Assembly: GCA_035528275.1 (NCBI GenBank)
Contig: DATKYV010000384.1
Coordinates: 1-11,093, forward strand
Length of the DNA: 11,093 nucleotides
Direction of reading: 5' to 3'
From: DATKYV01 sp035528275
GTDB lineage: Bacteria; Acidobacteriota; Terriglobia; UBA7540
How positions within the stretch are numbered: position 1 is the first letter of the stretch; each line of letters opens with the position of its first letter. The notes beneath the pieces are model-generated. The model was not told the DNA's origin. It did no database searches and was given only the letters and a program-made list of their open reading frames with translations. Positions 1 through 6,121 of the stretch are shown one piece after another. A program made the position numbers and the translations under genes.

Positions 1-188
1 GGATTGTCGGCGGGAATCCACTTGGCGAAGTCCGCGTCCAGGCCAGGGGGAGCTTGAAGCGGATAAGGCGTGAGGTCGGCAGTGGGTGGGGCCTCCTTCT
101 GACAGGCAACCATCATCAGGACGACCACGCCCACCAACGCAGAAAGAACAATTAGCAGATGAGTCGATTTTGACAGATTGCGGTCCAT
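1..188 (-). CDS. Lipoprotein, probable di-haem cytochrome c peroxidase (N-terminal fragment)
   Basis: Only the first 62 codons are in the window; the gene runs off the left edge. The protein begins MDRNLSKSTHLLIVLSALVG, a positively charged n-region followed by a long hydrophobic stretch, and then a lipobox-like MVAC with Cys33. It should therefore be exported and lipid-anchored. After a short Pro-rich linker it reads FAKWIPADN. This resembles the start of the mature domain in bacterial di-haem cytochrome c peroxidases (CcpA/MauG type), where IPADNPLTP usually precedes the first haem domain. No CXXCH haem motif lies within the visible part, so the family call rests on that short segment and is an inference. 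The ATG is well supported by an AAGGAGG ribosome-binding site. Alternatives are another lipoprotein with a similar linker. Confidence 0.6.
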   Translation of the reverse strand, partial: MDRNLSKSTHLLIVLSALVGVVVLMMVACQKEAPPTADLTPYPLQAPPGLDADFAKWIPADN

Positions 189-198
189 GAGGTATGGG

Positions 199-205
199 CC
201 TCCTT
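199..205 (-). promoter_or_regulatory. Strong ribosome-binding site for the lipoprotein gene
   Basis: On the minus strand this reads AAGGAGG, a full match to the anti-Shine-Dalgarno core, 10 nt before the ATG at 188. It fixes the start of the truncated lipoprotein gene. Confidence 0.7.
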
Positions 206-276
206 GAGTTGCGGTTCTACTCGTGCCGTTCCGACTTATTGAGGCTTTGCGCTGCACTGCTTTGGCACCGCCTCGG

Positions 277-291
277 TCCCGCTCTGCGGGA
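277..291. repeat. Short hairpin between the DUF5916 and lipoprotein genes
   Basis: TCCCGC-TCT-GCGGGA forms a perfect 6-bp stem with a 3-nt loop in the 193-bp gap after the DUF5916 gene. No T-run follows on either strand, so it is not a convincing intrinsic terminator. It could be a processing or rho-related structure, or part of an interspersed repeat. Confidence 0.35.
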
Positions 292-381
292 TGGCTCAAG
301 GCATGTAGCCACAAATAGTTGGAACCGCACTTGCAGCTTCGGACGAGGCGAGGGAAGCGGGCGCGATTCAGACGTCGGTAC

Positions 382-2688
382 TCAGAACTGATACAAGTAA
401 GAGAACTTCACGAAGGCGCCTGCGGCCGTGGAAAGCATACCCGACCGGGTGCGGTCGAGCAAGGCCGCGTCACTGAGCGCCTGACGGTCATAGTTCTCGA
501 GCAGGTTGCTGTAGCCGACGTAAAGCGCCGTGCCGGGATGAAGCAGATAAGTCAGCAGCACGTCACCGGCAAGGCTTTTGGAATATTCCAGGGACGAAAG
601 CCAAGGGTCGGGCAAAACGTTGGAATACTGGCCGATCACCCGCAGCGACAATCGCGGCGTGAACTGGTAATTCCATTTCGAACGGAAGATGTTGTTGTTG
701 AAAATGTTCTGGTTCTGATCGAGCGTCAGGAAGCGGTTTTCGAGAACCGTGTTCTCCACTGCCAACCGGGTGGAAGGACGCACGGTCATGAAAAATGAAA
801 CCTCCCGCCCCTCCCCCAGGAAAGGCTCGGTACCGTCGGGGGGTTCGAAGTTGATCTCGTCACCGGATGCGAAGGAAAGGCCCAGGCTGAACCACCGGCT
901 GCGGCGGGTGCGAAGGCCCAGCTCGTAACCGCGCTGCAGAAAATCATTCCCTTCGTAGCGTTCGCGCTTGTAGCGATAGCGGCCGTAGGCGCTCGTCAAC
1001 TGGGCAAACTCAACCCAGAAACCGGGATTCGTCGAGTAGTCCTGGCGAACGTTCCGTTGATCGAGGACCACGCTGCCGCCCACATAGGGTCGCCAGGAGA
1101 CAATCCAACGCCCTTCGGGACGAAACGAGTAGCCCGCATAACCACCCAGGGCGCGGTAATCCACGCGGGGAATGAAACCGGAAGCCACGTCAAAGTCGGG
1201 AGACTTTTCGTTGTATCCCAAATAGGAGTTCCAGTGCCGGCCGTTGTGGTCAAGGCCCACGCGCAACGCCCGGCCTTGCTTGGCAATTCCCTCCAGGCTG
1301 TTGCTGAAGGACTTGAGGGCCTGGAAATCAATCGCCGTCGTCCGGGAATATTTCCAGCGGCCGTCCACGCCGAAAACTCGATTGTAAGCCTCGCGGAATT
1401 CCCAATCGCTCCAGATCATTCCCACGCCGGACTCCTGGTGAATGTCGCGGCTGAGCCGGAGGACGTTGAATAAGGCTCGATGGCCGAAGGAGGGATCGTC
1501 CGGCGCCACCACCTCCCCCGGACCACGGTCGTCGGCGACGAGCCCCGCAATCGTATAGGGTCCCACCTTGCCCGTGAGCTTGGCTCCAAACTGCGGGTCG
1601 ACGATTCGCCGCGTGAACAGGACCTCAATCGGCGTATCAAAATAGCTGGCGTTCTCCATGAAGAACGGGCGTCTCTCGGGAAAGAAAACCTCAAAGCGGC
1701 GGTTGACGGTGATCTGCGGTTGATCCGATTCCACCTGGCTGAAGTCGGGGTTCACCGTGGCGTCCAGCGTGAGGTTGGAGGCCAGCACCCACTTGGCGTC
1801 GAGCCCCAGCCGTTCGTCCAGACGGTCACGCTCGAACTGGCCGGTCTCCGCGTTGAGATAGCGGCGCGACGTGAAGAATCCGTAAGGATTGACCTGGATG
1901 TTTTTGCCGGGAGTTATGTTTTCGAGGCCGCGGGCTTCCGCCTCCTGAATCAGCCAGCCGCTAATGCTGCGGGAAATCCGCGGCCAGGTGCTGTACTCGT
2001 CGGCGTGCGGGATGGACCGCGAAAGCGTGATTCCCCAGGTCTGCTGCTCATCGGGGGAGAATCGCAGGCTCTTGAAGGGGATGGCCATCAGGACGACATA
2101 GCCTTCGGGTGTGAGGCGGCCCTCGGAATTCCACAGCGTGTCGAAGCTCCGGTCGTCCCCGGTGCGTTCGTTGAGCAGCGCCTCCTCCTGGATGCCCAGA
2201 GGGTTCACCGAGAAAGCGTAAGCCCGCCGGTGGTCAAAGTAGGTGTCGATGGTTACCCCCACGTGATCGTCGCCCCAGAAGTTGTCCCGCCGGGTCACGT
2301 GAGCGCGGATGAGCTCCGGCTCTTCGTCGCGGCAAACGAATCCGATGTAGAGGTTTTTCTCATCGTAAGCCAGGTAGGCCGTCGTCTCCTGGCTGGCCGG
2401 TTCCCCTTCCCGCGGGCTGCGCTGCACGAACCCCGTCAGCTTCACGGCGCGCTCACCCATGCTGCCCTCGACCAGTTCCTCCAGCGTCATCGGCCGGTGA
2501 ACGCGCGGAATCATTATGTAGGGGGGAGGTGGACCCTCATCCTTTGCCGCGCAAGCCCGGGCCGGCCACAAAAACAGGCCGCCGAATCCGGTGGCGAGTA
2601 TCCAGAGCGTCCACAACTGCCCGGCGTTCCGGACGGCGTGCGGCTCGGGAGATTGACGCAGAAGATTCACGCTGGTTGAAGGGTCCAC
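382..2688 (-). CDS. DUF5916 outer-membrane beta-barrel protein with CBM9-like N-terminal domain
   Basis: A 768-aa exported protein. A hydrophobic segment (about residues 25-41) ending near ACA (45-47) looks like a signal peptide. Residues about 60-235 fit the CBM9-like beta-sandwich found in this family, including LAYDEKNLYIGFVCR (106-120) and a WNSEGRLTPEGY segment (186-197). The DUF5916 region follows, with the hallmark NPDFSQVESD (313-322) and FFPERRPFF (335-343). The rest alternates like beta strands and the protein ends in YLYQF; a C-terminal Phe is typical of BAM-inserted barrels. The family is common in Acidobacteriota and Bacteroidota and its substrate is unknown; sugar binding is only suggested by the CBM9-like fold. 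The start is GTG without a clear Shine-Dalgarno sequence, and a second in-frame GTG lies at codon 7, so the exact N-terminus is uncertain. A promoter candidate lies about 60 nt upstream. Confidence 0.9.
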   Translation of the reverse strand: MDPSTSVNLLRQSPEPHAVRNAGQLWTLWILATGFGGLFLWPARACAAKDEGPPPPYIMIPRVHRPMTLEELVEGSMGERAVKLTGFVQRSPREGEPASQETTAYLAYDEKNLYIGFVCRDEEPELIRAHVTRRDNFWGDDHVGVTIDTYFDHRRAYAFSVNPLGIQEEALLNERTGDDRSFDTLWNSEGRLTPEGYVVLMAIPFKSLRFSPDEQQTWGITLSRSIPHADEYSTWPRISRSISGWLIQEAEARGLENITPGKNIQVNPYGFFTSRRYLNAETGQFERDRLDERLGLDAKWVLASNLTLDATVNPDFSQVESDQPQITVNRRFEVFFPERRPFFMENASYFDTPIEVLFTRRIVDPQFGAKLTGKVGPYTIAGLVADDRGPGEVVAPDDPSFGHRALFNVLRLSRDIHQESGVGMIWSDWEFREAYNRVFGVDGRWKYSRTTAIDFQALKSFSNSLEGIAKQGRALRVGLDHNGRHWNSYLGYNEKSPDFDVASGFIPRVDYRALGGYAGYSFRPEGRWIVSWRPYVGGSVVLDQRNVRQDYSTNPGFWVEFAQLTSAYGRYRYKRERYEGNDFLQRGYELGLRTRRSRWFSLGLSFASGDEINFEPPDGTEPFLGEGREVSFFMTVRPSTRLAVENTVLENRFLTLDQNQNIFNNNIFRSKWNYQFTPRLSLRVIGQYSNVLPDPWLSSLEYSKSLAGDVLLTYLLHPGTALYVGYSNLLENYDRQALSDAALLDRTRSGMLSTAAGAFVKFSYLYQF

Positions 2689-2746
2689 CGATTAGTCTGG
2701 CCTGCGGCCCGCGATCTGCGTTGCGAGGAGACCGAGTGAGAGATTC

Positions 2747-2775
2747 AGAATACAGTTCTTTGCCCTTCCGGGCAA
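2747..2775 (-). promoter_or_regulatory. Candidate promoter of the DUF5916 gene
   Basis: On the minus strand, TTGCCC (2775-2770) and TATTCT (2752-2747) are separated by exactly 17 nt. Each matches the sigma-70 consensus at 4 of 6 positions. Transcription would start near 2740, leaving a leader of about 50 nt before the GTG at 2688. Confidence 0.5.
2760..2775. promoter_or_regulatory. Palindrome overlapping the -35 element, possible operator
   Basis: TTGCCC-TTCC-GGGCAA is a perfect 6-bp inverted repeat with a 4-nt centre. Its right arm is the proposed -35 box of the DUF5916 promoter. A dimeric regulator bound here would block RNA polymerase. No regulator gene is adjacent. Confidence 0.35.
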
Positions 2776-2897
2776 GACCCGCGCTCCGGAGCATTCGTGC
2801 TTGCGCTCATGGTTTCGACTTTTTGTCCAACCCGGCCCCCGTCACCGCAGGCGCGACGGCTCGAGCCTTGGCGGAAGCGGCGGGCCGGGGGCCAGGA

Positions 2898-2914
2898 TTC
2901 TTCCCCAGGAAGAA
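2898..2914. promoter_or_regulatory. Perfect dyad TTCTTCC-N3-GGAAGAA, possible operator
   Basis: A 17-bp perfect dyad with 7-bp arms and a CCA centre lies about 51 bp upstream of the plus-strand -10 box and about 120 bp upstream of the DUF5916 -35 box. The symmetry and location fit a regulator-binding site serving one or both divergent promoters. It has no T-run, and no gene ends upstream of it, so a terminator is unlikely. Confidence 0.4.
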
Positions 2915-2964
2915 ATTGCGAGATCACCGCGTGTGTCATTCGCTCTTCTGAAATTCGATCCTGG

Positions 2965-2973
2965 TGTTACAAT
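2965..2973 (+). promoter_or_regulatory. Extended -10 promoter of the HEGGH membrane protein gene
   Basis: TGTTACAAT matches the extended -10 form TGnTATAAT with one mismatch in the hexamer. No good -35 box lies 16-18 nt upstream, which is usual for extended -10 promoters. Transcription would start near 2980, about 24 nt before the ATG at 3004. Confidence 0.45.
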
Positions 2974-3003
2974 ACCCGCCAACTTATTCCCTGACGGGGC
3001 GGG

Positions 3004-3543
3004 ATGGATCTCGATTTCCTGGCTGCACTCGAAGAAGAGTGGAAGGGAGTCTCGAAAGCCGAGTCCATCGGCTGGCTGGCGTTTTACGGATTGTTTCTGG
3101 TTTACGCGCTGGCCAACAAAAGCGGCTTCTTGTTGATCGACCACGTGAACCTGATCGTCCACGAGGGCGGTCATTTATTGTTCGGTTGGTTGGGACGCAC
3201 CCTGGGGCTGTGGGGAGGGACGCTGCTCGAGCTGCTGGTCCCGCTGGCGCTTGCCTGCTACTTCGTCTTCCAGCGCCACCCCACCGGGACAGCGTTTTCC
3301 TCATTCTTCTTCTTCGAGAATTTCCTCTATATCTCCGTCTACATGGCCGACGCCCGATCGCAAGGCCTGCCCCTGGTCACCGTAGGCGACGCTTCCCAAG
3401 GCGGCCACGACTGGTTCAACATTTTCTCCAGCCTTGGACTCCTGCGTTATGACACCAAGATTGCCGGAGTCGTCCGCCTGCTCGGTTGGCTGGGGATGAT
3501 CGGGACGGTCGTCTGGTTTGCGCGACGGACGCGGGCGCGATAA
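3004..3543 (+). CDS. Small polytopic membrane protein with HEGGH motif, putative zinc metalloprotease
   Basis: A 179-aa integral membrane protein with about four to five hydrophobic segments (roughly 22-38, 45-65, 72-90, 98-113, 155-173). HEGGH at 53-57 sits in the second segment, as the HExxH site does in intramembrane site-2 proteases (M50). A second polar motif, GGHDWFNI (133-140), carries Asp136 and His135, which could supply a further metal ligand. I recall uncharacterised bacterial proteins with this layout (HExGH, a Gly-rich turn, an ADA segment near 115-117 and a late HDW), but no named family with a proven activity. It lacks the PDZ domain and LDG motif of classical RseP/SpoIVFB, so protease activity is inferred. 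It is the only plus-strand gene, with a short GC-rich Shine-Dalgarno-like run before the ATG, and converges on pgsA. Confidence 0.85.
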   Translation: MDLDFLAALEEEWKGVSKAESIGWLAFYGLFLVYALANKSGFLLIDHVNLIVHEGGHLLFGWLGRTLGLWGGTLLELLVPLALACYFVFQRHPTGTAFSSFFFFENFLYISVYMADARSQGLPLVTVGDASQGGHDWFNIFSSLGLLRYDTKIAGVVRLLGWLGMIGTVVWFARRTRAR

Positions 3544-3558
3544 AACTCTCCACGCTAT

Positions 3559-3575
3559 CGGGCTATTCCAGCCCG
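3559..3575. terminator. Hairpin between convergent genes, possible bidirectional terminator
   Basis: CGGGCT-ATTCC-AGCCCG forms a perfect 6-bp stem with a 5-nt loop in the 58-bp gap between the converging HEGGH and pgsA genes. Only short T-runs follow (TTT about 6 nt on for the plus strand, TTTT about 12 nt on for the minus strand), so it is a weak intrinsic terminator at best. The location is the main support. Confidence 0.5.
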
Positions 3576-3601
3576 TCCAAGTTTCCCGCCGCATCTTACG
3601 G

Positions 3602-4165
3602 TTACAGTTCCGATTCGTGCTGCAAGTAGCGGTGACGCACAACAAGCAGGTAATGAACCCCGGAAGCCACTGTGAAAGCAGCGGCGAGGTAGATACAGAC
3701 CTGCAACAGGAGCGGCGTGACCAGAGAAATGCCGGCCTGGAAGGCCACGGCGACGAAGACGGTAAACACCTGGACAGTGGTAGACATCTTCCCCAACACC
3801 GAGGGGCGAAAGGGCCGATATCCGGCGACCAGGCTGATGAGGGCTGCGGTCACAATCATGGCCACGTCGCGGCTGATTACGGTAATGGTGAGCCACCAGG
3901 GGAAGACGTCACGGAACGCCAGGACCAGGTAGGCTGTGGTCGTCAGGATCTTGTCGGCGATGGGATCCAGCGCCGCGCCCAGCGGCGACTCCTGATGGAA
4001 CACCCGCGCCACCGCTCCGTCCACCACGTCGGAGATGGCAGAAGCCGTGAGGACGGCGAGGGCCCAGCCGTAATTGCGGTCGATCACCAGAATGGCGAAC
4101 ACGGGAATAAAGACCAGACGCAGGATGGTGATCTGATTGGCAGAAGTGAGTACGCGTGAAGGCAT
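3602..4165 (-). CDS. pgsA: CDP-alcohol phosphatidyltransferase, probable phosphatidylglycerophosphate synthase
   Basis: A 187-aa inner-membrane enzyme that should transfer a phosphatidyl group from CDP-diacylglycerol to glycerol-3-phosphate, the committed step to phosphatidylglycerol and cardiolipin. The full CDP-alcohol phosphotransferase signature is present: D46, D49, G50, A53, R54, then eight residues, G63, D67 and D71. The four Asp residues bind the catalytic metals. The N-terminal LTSANQITILRLVFIPVF is the usual opening helix of PgsA, and length and multiple hydrophobic segments (about 11-28, 32-45, 76-92, 95-115, 130-150, 152-176) fit. The ATG at 4165 is chosen because the conserved helix begins at once and no other start codon precedes it; the reading frame extends further upstream, but that part is not PgsA-like. 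A related family member with another alcohol acceptor cannot be excluded. Confidence 0.9.
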   Translation of the reverse strand: MPSRVLTSANQITILRLVFIPVFAILVIDRNYGWALAVLTASAISDVVDGAVARVFHQESPLGAALDPIADKILTTTAYLVLAFRDVFPWWLTITVISRDVAMIVTAALISLVAGYRPFRPSVLGKMSTTVQVFTVFVAVAFQAGISLVTPLLLQVCIYLAAAFTVASGVHYLLVVRHRYLQHESEL

Positions 4166-4177
4166 AATTCGTGAACC

Positions 4178-4207
4178 ACTATAGCGGGGGCGTTTTCCCG
4201 GTGTCAA
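4178..4207 (-). promoter_or_regulatory. Near-consensus sigma-70 promoter of pgsA
   Basis: On the minus strand a perfect TTGACA (4207-4202) is followed after 18 nt by TATAGT (4183-4178), five of six matches to TATAAT. Transcription would begin near 4171, only about 6 nt before the ATG at 4165. The pgsA mRNA would therefore have almost no leader and no room for a Shine-Dalgarno sequence. Confidence 0.65.
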
Positions 4208-4311
4208 ACCGCCCAGCCGGCGCCACCCCTCGACGTTTCCGCTAATTCTCGACGGGGAAAGTACCCGCGAAGCGCAGGAAGGGATGTTGCGCGCCGAGGC
4301 GAGGCGCTTCC

Positions 4312-5568
4312 CTACCCCGAGTGCACGGTCTTTGCGACGAGCGCCTTGACCGTCAAGCCCTGAACCACGATCGAGAAGACAACCACGCTGTAGGTGACGG
4401 CGAGAATCAGCGCTTTCACTTCGCTGGGAGGAAGCGAGAAGGCCAGCGCCACCGAGATTCCGCCGCGCAGGCCGCCCCACACGAGGACGGGGACGGCGCC
4501 TCTTGTGAACCCGCCTCGCCCTCGAATCGAAAGCAGAAGAATAGGTATCGACACGCTGATCAAACGTGCCAGCAGGACGATGGGGATCGCCAGCAATCCC
4601 GCTTCGACGTAATCGGCGTTGAACCGCAACACCAGGACTTCCATGCCGATCAGAAGAAAGAGGACGGAGTTGAGGATTTCGTCGATCAGCTCCCAAAAAT
4701 CAAACAGGCGCTGGCGGGTTGTTTCGCTCATTGCAAACTTCACCCCATGATTACCAATGAACAACCCGGCGACGACCACGGCGATGGGGCCGCTGACGTG
4801 GGTGCGCAACGCGATCCCATACGTCACCATCACCAGCGCCAGAGTGATGACGATTTCGAGGTTGTATTCGTCGATGCTGCGCATGGCGCGGTAAGCGATG
4901 TAGCCGGTGGCCATTCCCAGCCCCGCCCCGCCCAAAGCCTCGATGGCGAAAAGCTCCGTAACCTCGCGCCATCCAAACGCTTCCTGACCGCCGCGCGAGG
5001 CAAGGGCAAGCACGATGGTGAAAATCACCACGCCGACGCCGTCATTGAAAAGTGACTCGCCGGCGATGTTGACCTCCAGGGATTTGGGGACCTTGATGGT
5101 TTTGAGAATTCCCAGAACCGCCACCGGGTCCGTGGGGCTGATCAGCGCGCCGAACACCAGCGTCCAGGCAAACGGAATGCCGATGTGAAACAACTTGAGG
5201 ACCAGCCACATCAGCGCGCCGATGGTGAGCGTGGAGATGATCACTCCGACCGTGGCCATCAGTGAGATGGCTCCCTTGCGGCTGGCCAATTCGGAATAGT
5301 CAATGTGCAGGGCGCCCGCGAACAGCAGGAAGCTCAACATGCCGATCATCAGGGTTTCGGGGAAGTTCACCTGGCGCAGCGCGCTGCCGACCATCGCCCC
5401 CGCTTGCAGGGCCGGGAAAACCAGATCAACCACTACGATCGAGAAAGCCGAGGCCATGGCGATGATCACCAGGCCGATGGTGCGCGGAAGACGAAGATAG
5501 CGGTGATTGCAGTAGCCGAATACGGCGGAAAGACACAACAAGAATGCGGCAATCTCAAAGAGAGTCAT
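4312..5568 (-). CDS. CPA1-family Na+/H+ (cation/proton) antiporter
   Basis: A 418-aa polytopic inner-membrane transporter that should exchange Na+ (or K+/Li+) for protons to control cytoplasmic pH and salt. CPA1 motifs are intact: SPTDPVAV (144-151) with the ion-binding DP region, GESLFNDGVGV (170-180) whose ND pair (175-176) is the signature of electroneutral CPA1 exchangers, WELIDEILNSVLFLLIGME (292-310), and GGLRGGISVALAFSLP (365-380) with the conserved Arg368. Length fits the 12-13-helix transport core. The protein ends shortly after the last helix, without the long cytoplasmic or TrkA/RCK regulatory tail of some relatives, so no ligand control through such a domain is expected. No strong Shine-Dalgarno sequence precedes the ATG. 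The next gene, pgsA, starts 146 nt later from its own promoter. Confidence 0.93.
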   Translation of the reverse strand: MTLFEIAAFLLCLSAVFGYCNHRYLRLPRTIGLVIIAMASAFSIVVVDLVFPALQAGAMVGSALRQVNFPETLMIGMLSFLLFAGALHIDYSELASRKGAISLMATVGVIISTLTIGALMWLVLKLFHIGIPFAWTLVFGALISPTDPVAVLGILKTIKVPKSLEVNIAGESLFNDGVGVVIFTIVLALASRGGQEAFGWREVTELFAIEALGGAGLGMATGYIAYRAMRSIDEYNLEIVITLALVMVTYGIALRTHVSGPIAVVVAGLFIGNHGVKFAMSETTRQRLFDFWELIDEILNSVLFLLIGMEVLVLRFNADYVEAGLLAIPIVLLARLISVSIPILLLSIRGRGGFTRGAVPVLVWGGLRGGISVALAFSLPPSEVKALILAVTYSVVVFSIVVQGLTVKALVAKTVHSG

Positions 5569-5685
5569 CGCACAACCAGCGCAAGGGTGTCACCGACGCC
5601 GTCGTGCGGTCAACCTGAAACGGTGTTACGGCGAGAGGGTGAGGCCGCGAGAACCGCAGGACCTGAGATCCAGCCGACGAGCGTT

Positions 5686-6021
5686 TCACACCCGCGGTGT
5701 CTCGATGCCCAGGTATTCTTGAACGGTGATACCGACTTTGTCTCGAAAGCGGTCGCAAAGGGACGGCAGGCTGCCACTCGGCTCATCCCAGGCGATGCGC
5801 TCCACGCGATGCATGGGGTAGAACACGGTGGCCATCCCCACCGTGGCTTCTTCCTGGTTTACGATTTGCCGGACAAAATCGTCGAAGGAGTCCAGCTCGA
5901 GGCCGCGCACCGTCACCCCGGCGTTCTGGAGAGAAAGCAATTGCCCCCAGATCTTGTCCTTGGGCGCCGTCAGACTCACAATCACAATGGCATTGATTTC
6001 CACGGTCTGCCCCCGAGCCAC
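5686..6021 (-). CDS. Conserved-looking 111-aa protein of unknown function, possibly Sm-like
   Basis: A small soluble protein without signal peptide or membrane segment. Strand-like segments (about 9-16, 24-42, 63-69, 72-79) precede a more helical C-terminus (about 85-105). By eye, residues 35-50 (GVTVRGLELDSFDDFV) resemble the Hfq core (GIKLQGQIESFDQFV), and YPMHRVERI (68-76) resembles the Hfq YKHAIS strand. This is weak similarity, not a family assignment. I recall similar hypothetical proteins with GVTVRG and FPxHRVERI segments, but no known function. The listed start is GTG at 6021; a second in-frame GTG at 6003 (codon 7) is preceded by GGGGGCA and is equally possible, giving 105 aa. It lies 100 nt after the DUF1684 gene and 117 nt before the antiporter gene. 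Confidence 0.8.
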   Translation of the reverse strand: MARGQTVEINAIVIVSLTAPKDKIWGQLLSLQNAGVTVRGLELDSFDDFVRQIVNQEEATVGMATVFYPMHRVERIAWDEPSGSLPSLCDRFRDKVGITVQEYLGIETPRV

Positions 6022-6036
6022 CCGCCAGAATCCCTA

Positions 6037-6063
6037 CTGCGCGATTTTCATAGTTGCGCGCAG
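6037..6063 (-). promoter_or_regulatory. Stem-loop just upstream of the 111-aa gene
   Basis: On the minus strand CTGCGCG and CGCGCAG pair around a 13-nt A-rich loop, 15 nt before the GTG start. The loop holds an ATG opening a five-codon frame (MKIAQ) that stops at 6034, but no Shine-Dalgarno sequence precedes it. The structure could be a leader element or a binding site. Confidence 0.35.
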
Positions 6064-6096
6064 ATTACGCCGTCGCAGTTCATAAATCAAGGTCGG

Positions 6097-6119
6097 GCGG
6101 GCAAGTCCAGAAAGCCCGC
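6097..6119 (-). terminator. Weak terminator-like hairpin after the DUF1684 gene
   Basis: GCGGGC and GCCCGC form a 6-bp stem with an 11-nt loop, starting 2 nt after the DUF1684 stop codon. Only a broken T-rich stretch follows. It may reduce read-through into the 111-aa gene. Confidence 0.35.
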
Positions 6120-6121
6120 AG

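Larger units (their letters stand above)
2689..3003. promoter_or_regulatory. Divergent intergenic region between the DUF5916 and HEGGH membrane protein genes
   Basis: This 315-bp stretch separates two divergent genes and I see no credible coding region in it. It holds a minus-strand promoter candidate with an overlapping palindrome (2747-2775), a perfect 7-bp dyad (2898-2914), a looser inverted repeat (GGCCCCCG 2834-2841 with CGGGGGCC 2886-2893), and an extended -10 element for the plus-strand gene (2965-2973). Confidence 0.7.

Noticed and set aside
1480..2679. A 399-aa open frame on the plus strand opposite the DUF5916 gene
   Set aside because: It is antisense to a gene with clear family motifs, and its product shows no recognisable domain; long antisense frames are common in GC-rich coding DNA.
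2801..3136. Several short open frames within the divergent intergenic region on both strands
   Set aside because: They overlap one another and the promoter elements, are Arg/Pro-rich, and lack ribosome-binding sites or recognisable motifs.
4166..4696. A long upstream extension of the pgsA reading frame on the minus strand (364 aa in all)
   Set aside because: The extension overlaps the antiporter gene in another frame, reads as low-complexity Arg/Gly/Ser sequence, and the conserved PgsA helix begins at the ATG at 4165 downstream of a strong promoter.
6062..6090. A possible promoter (TTGATT, 17 nt, TAATCT) for the 111-aa gene
   Set aside because: The -10 box matches only half of the consensus and overlaps the stem of the 6037-6063 hairpin, so the support is too thin to list it as a feature.
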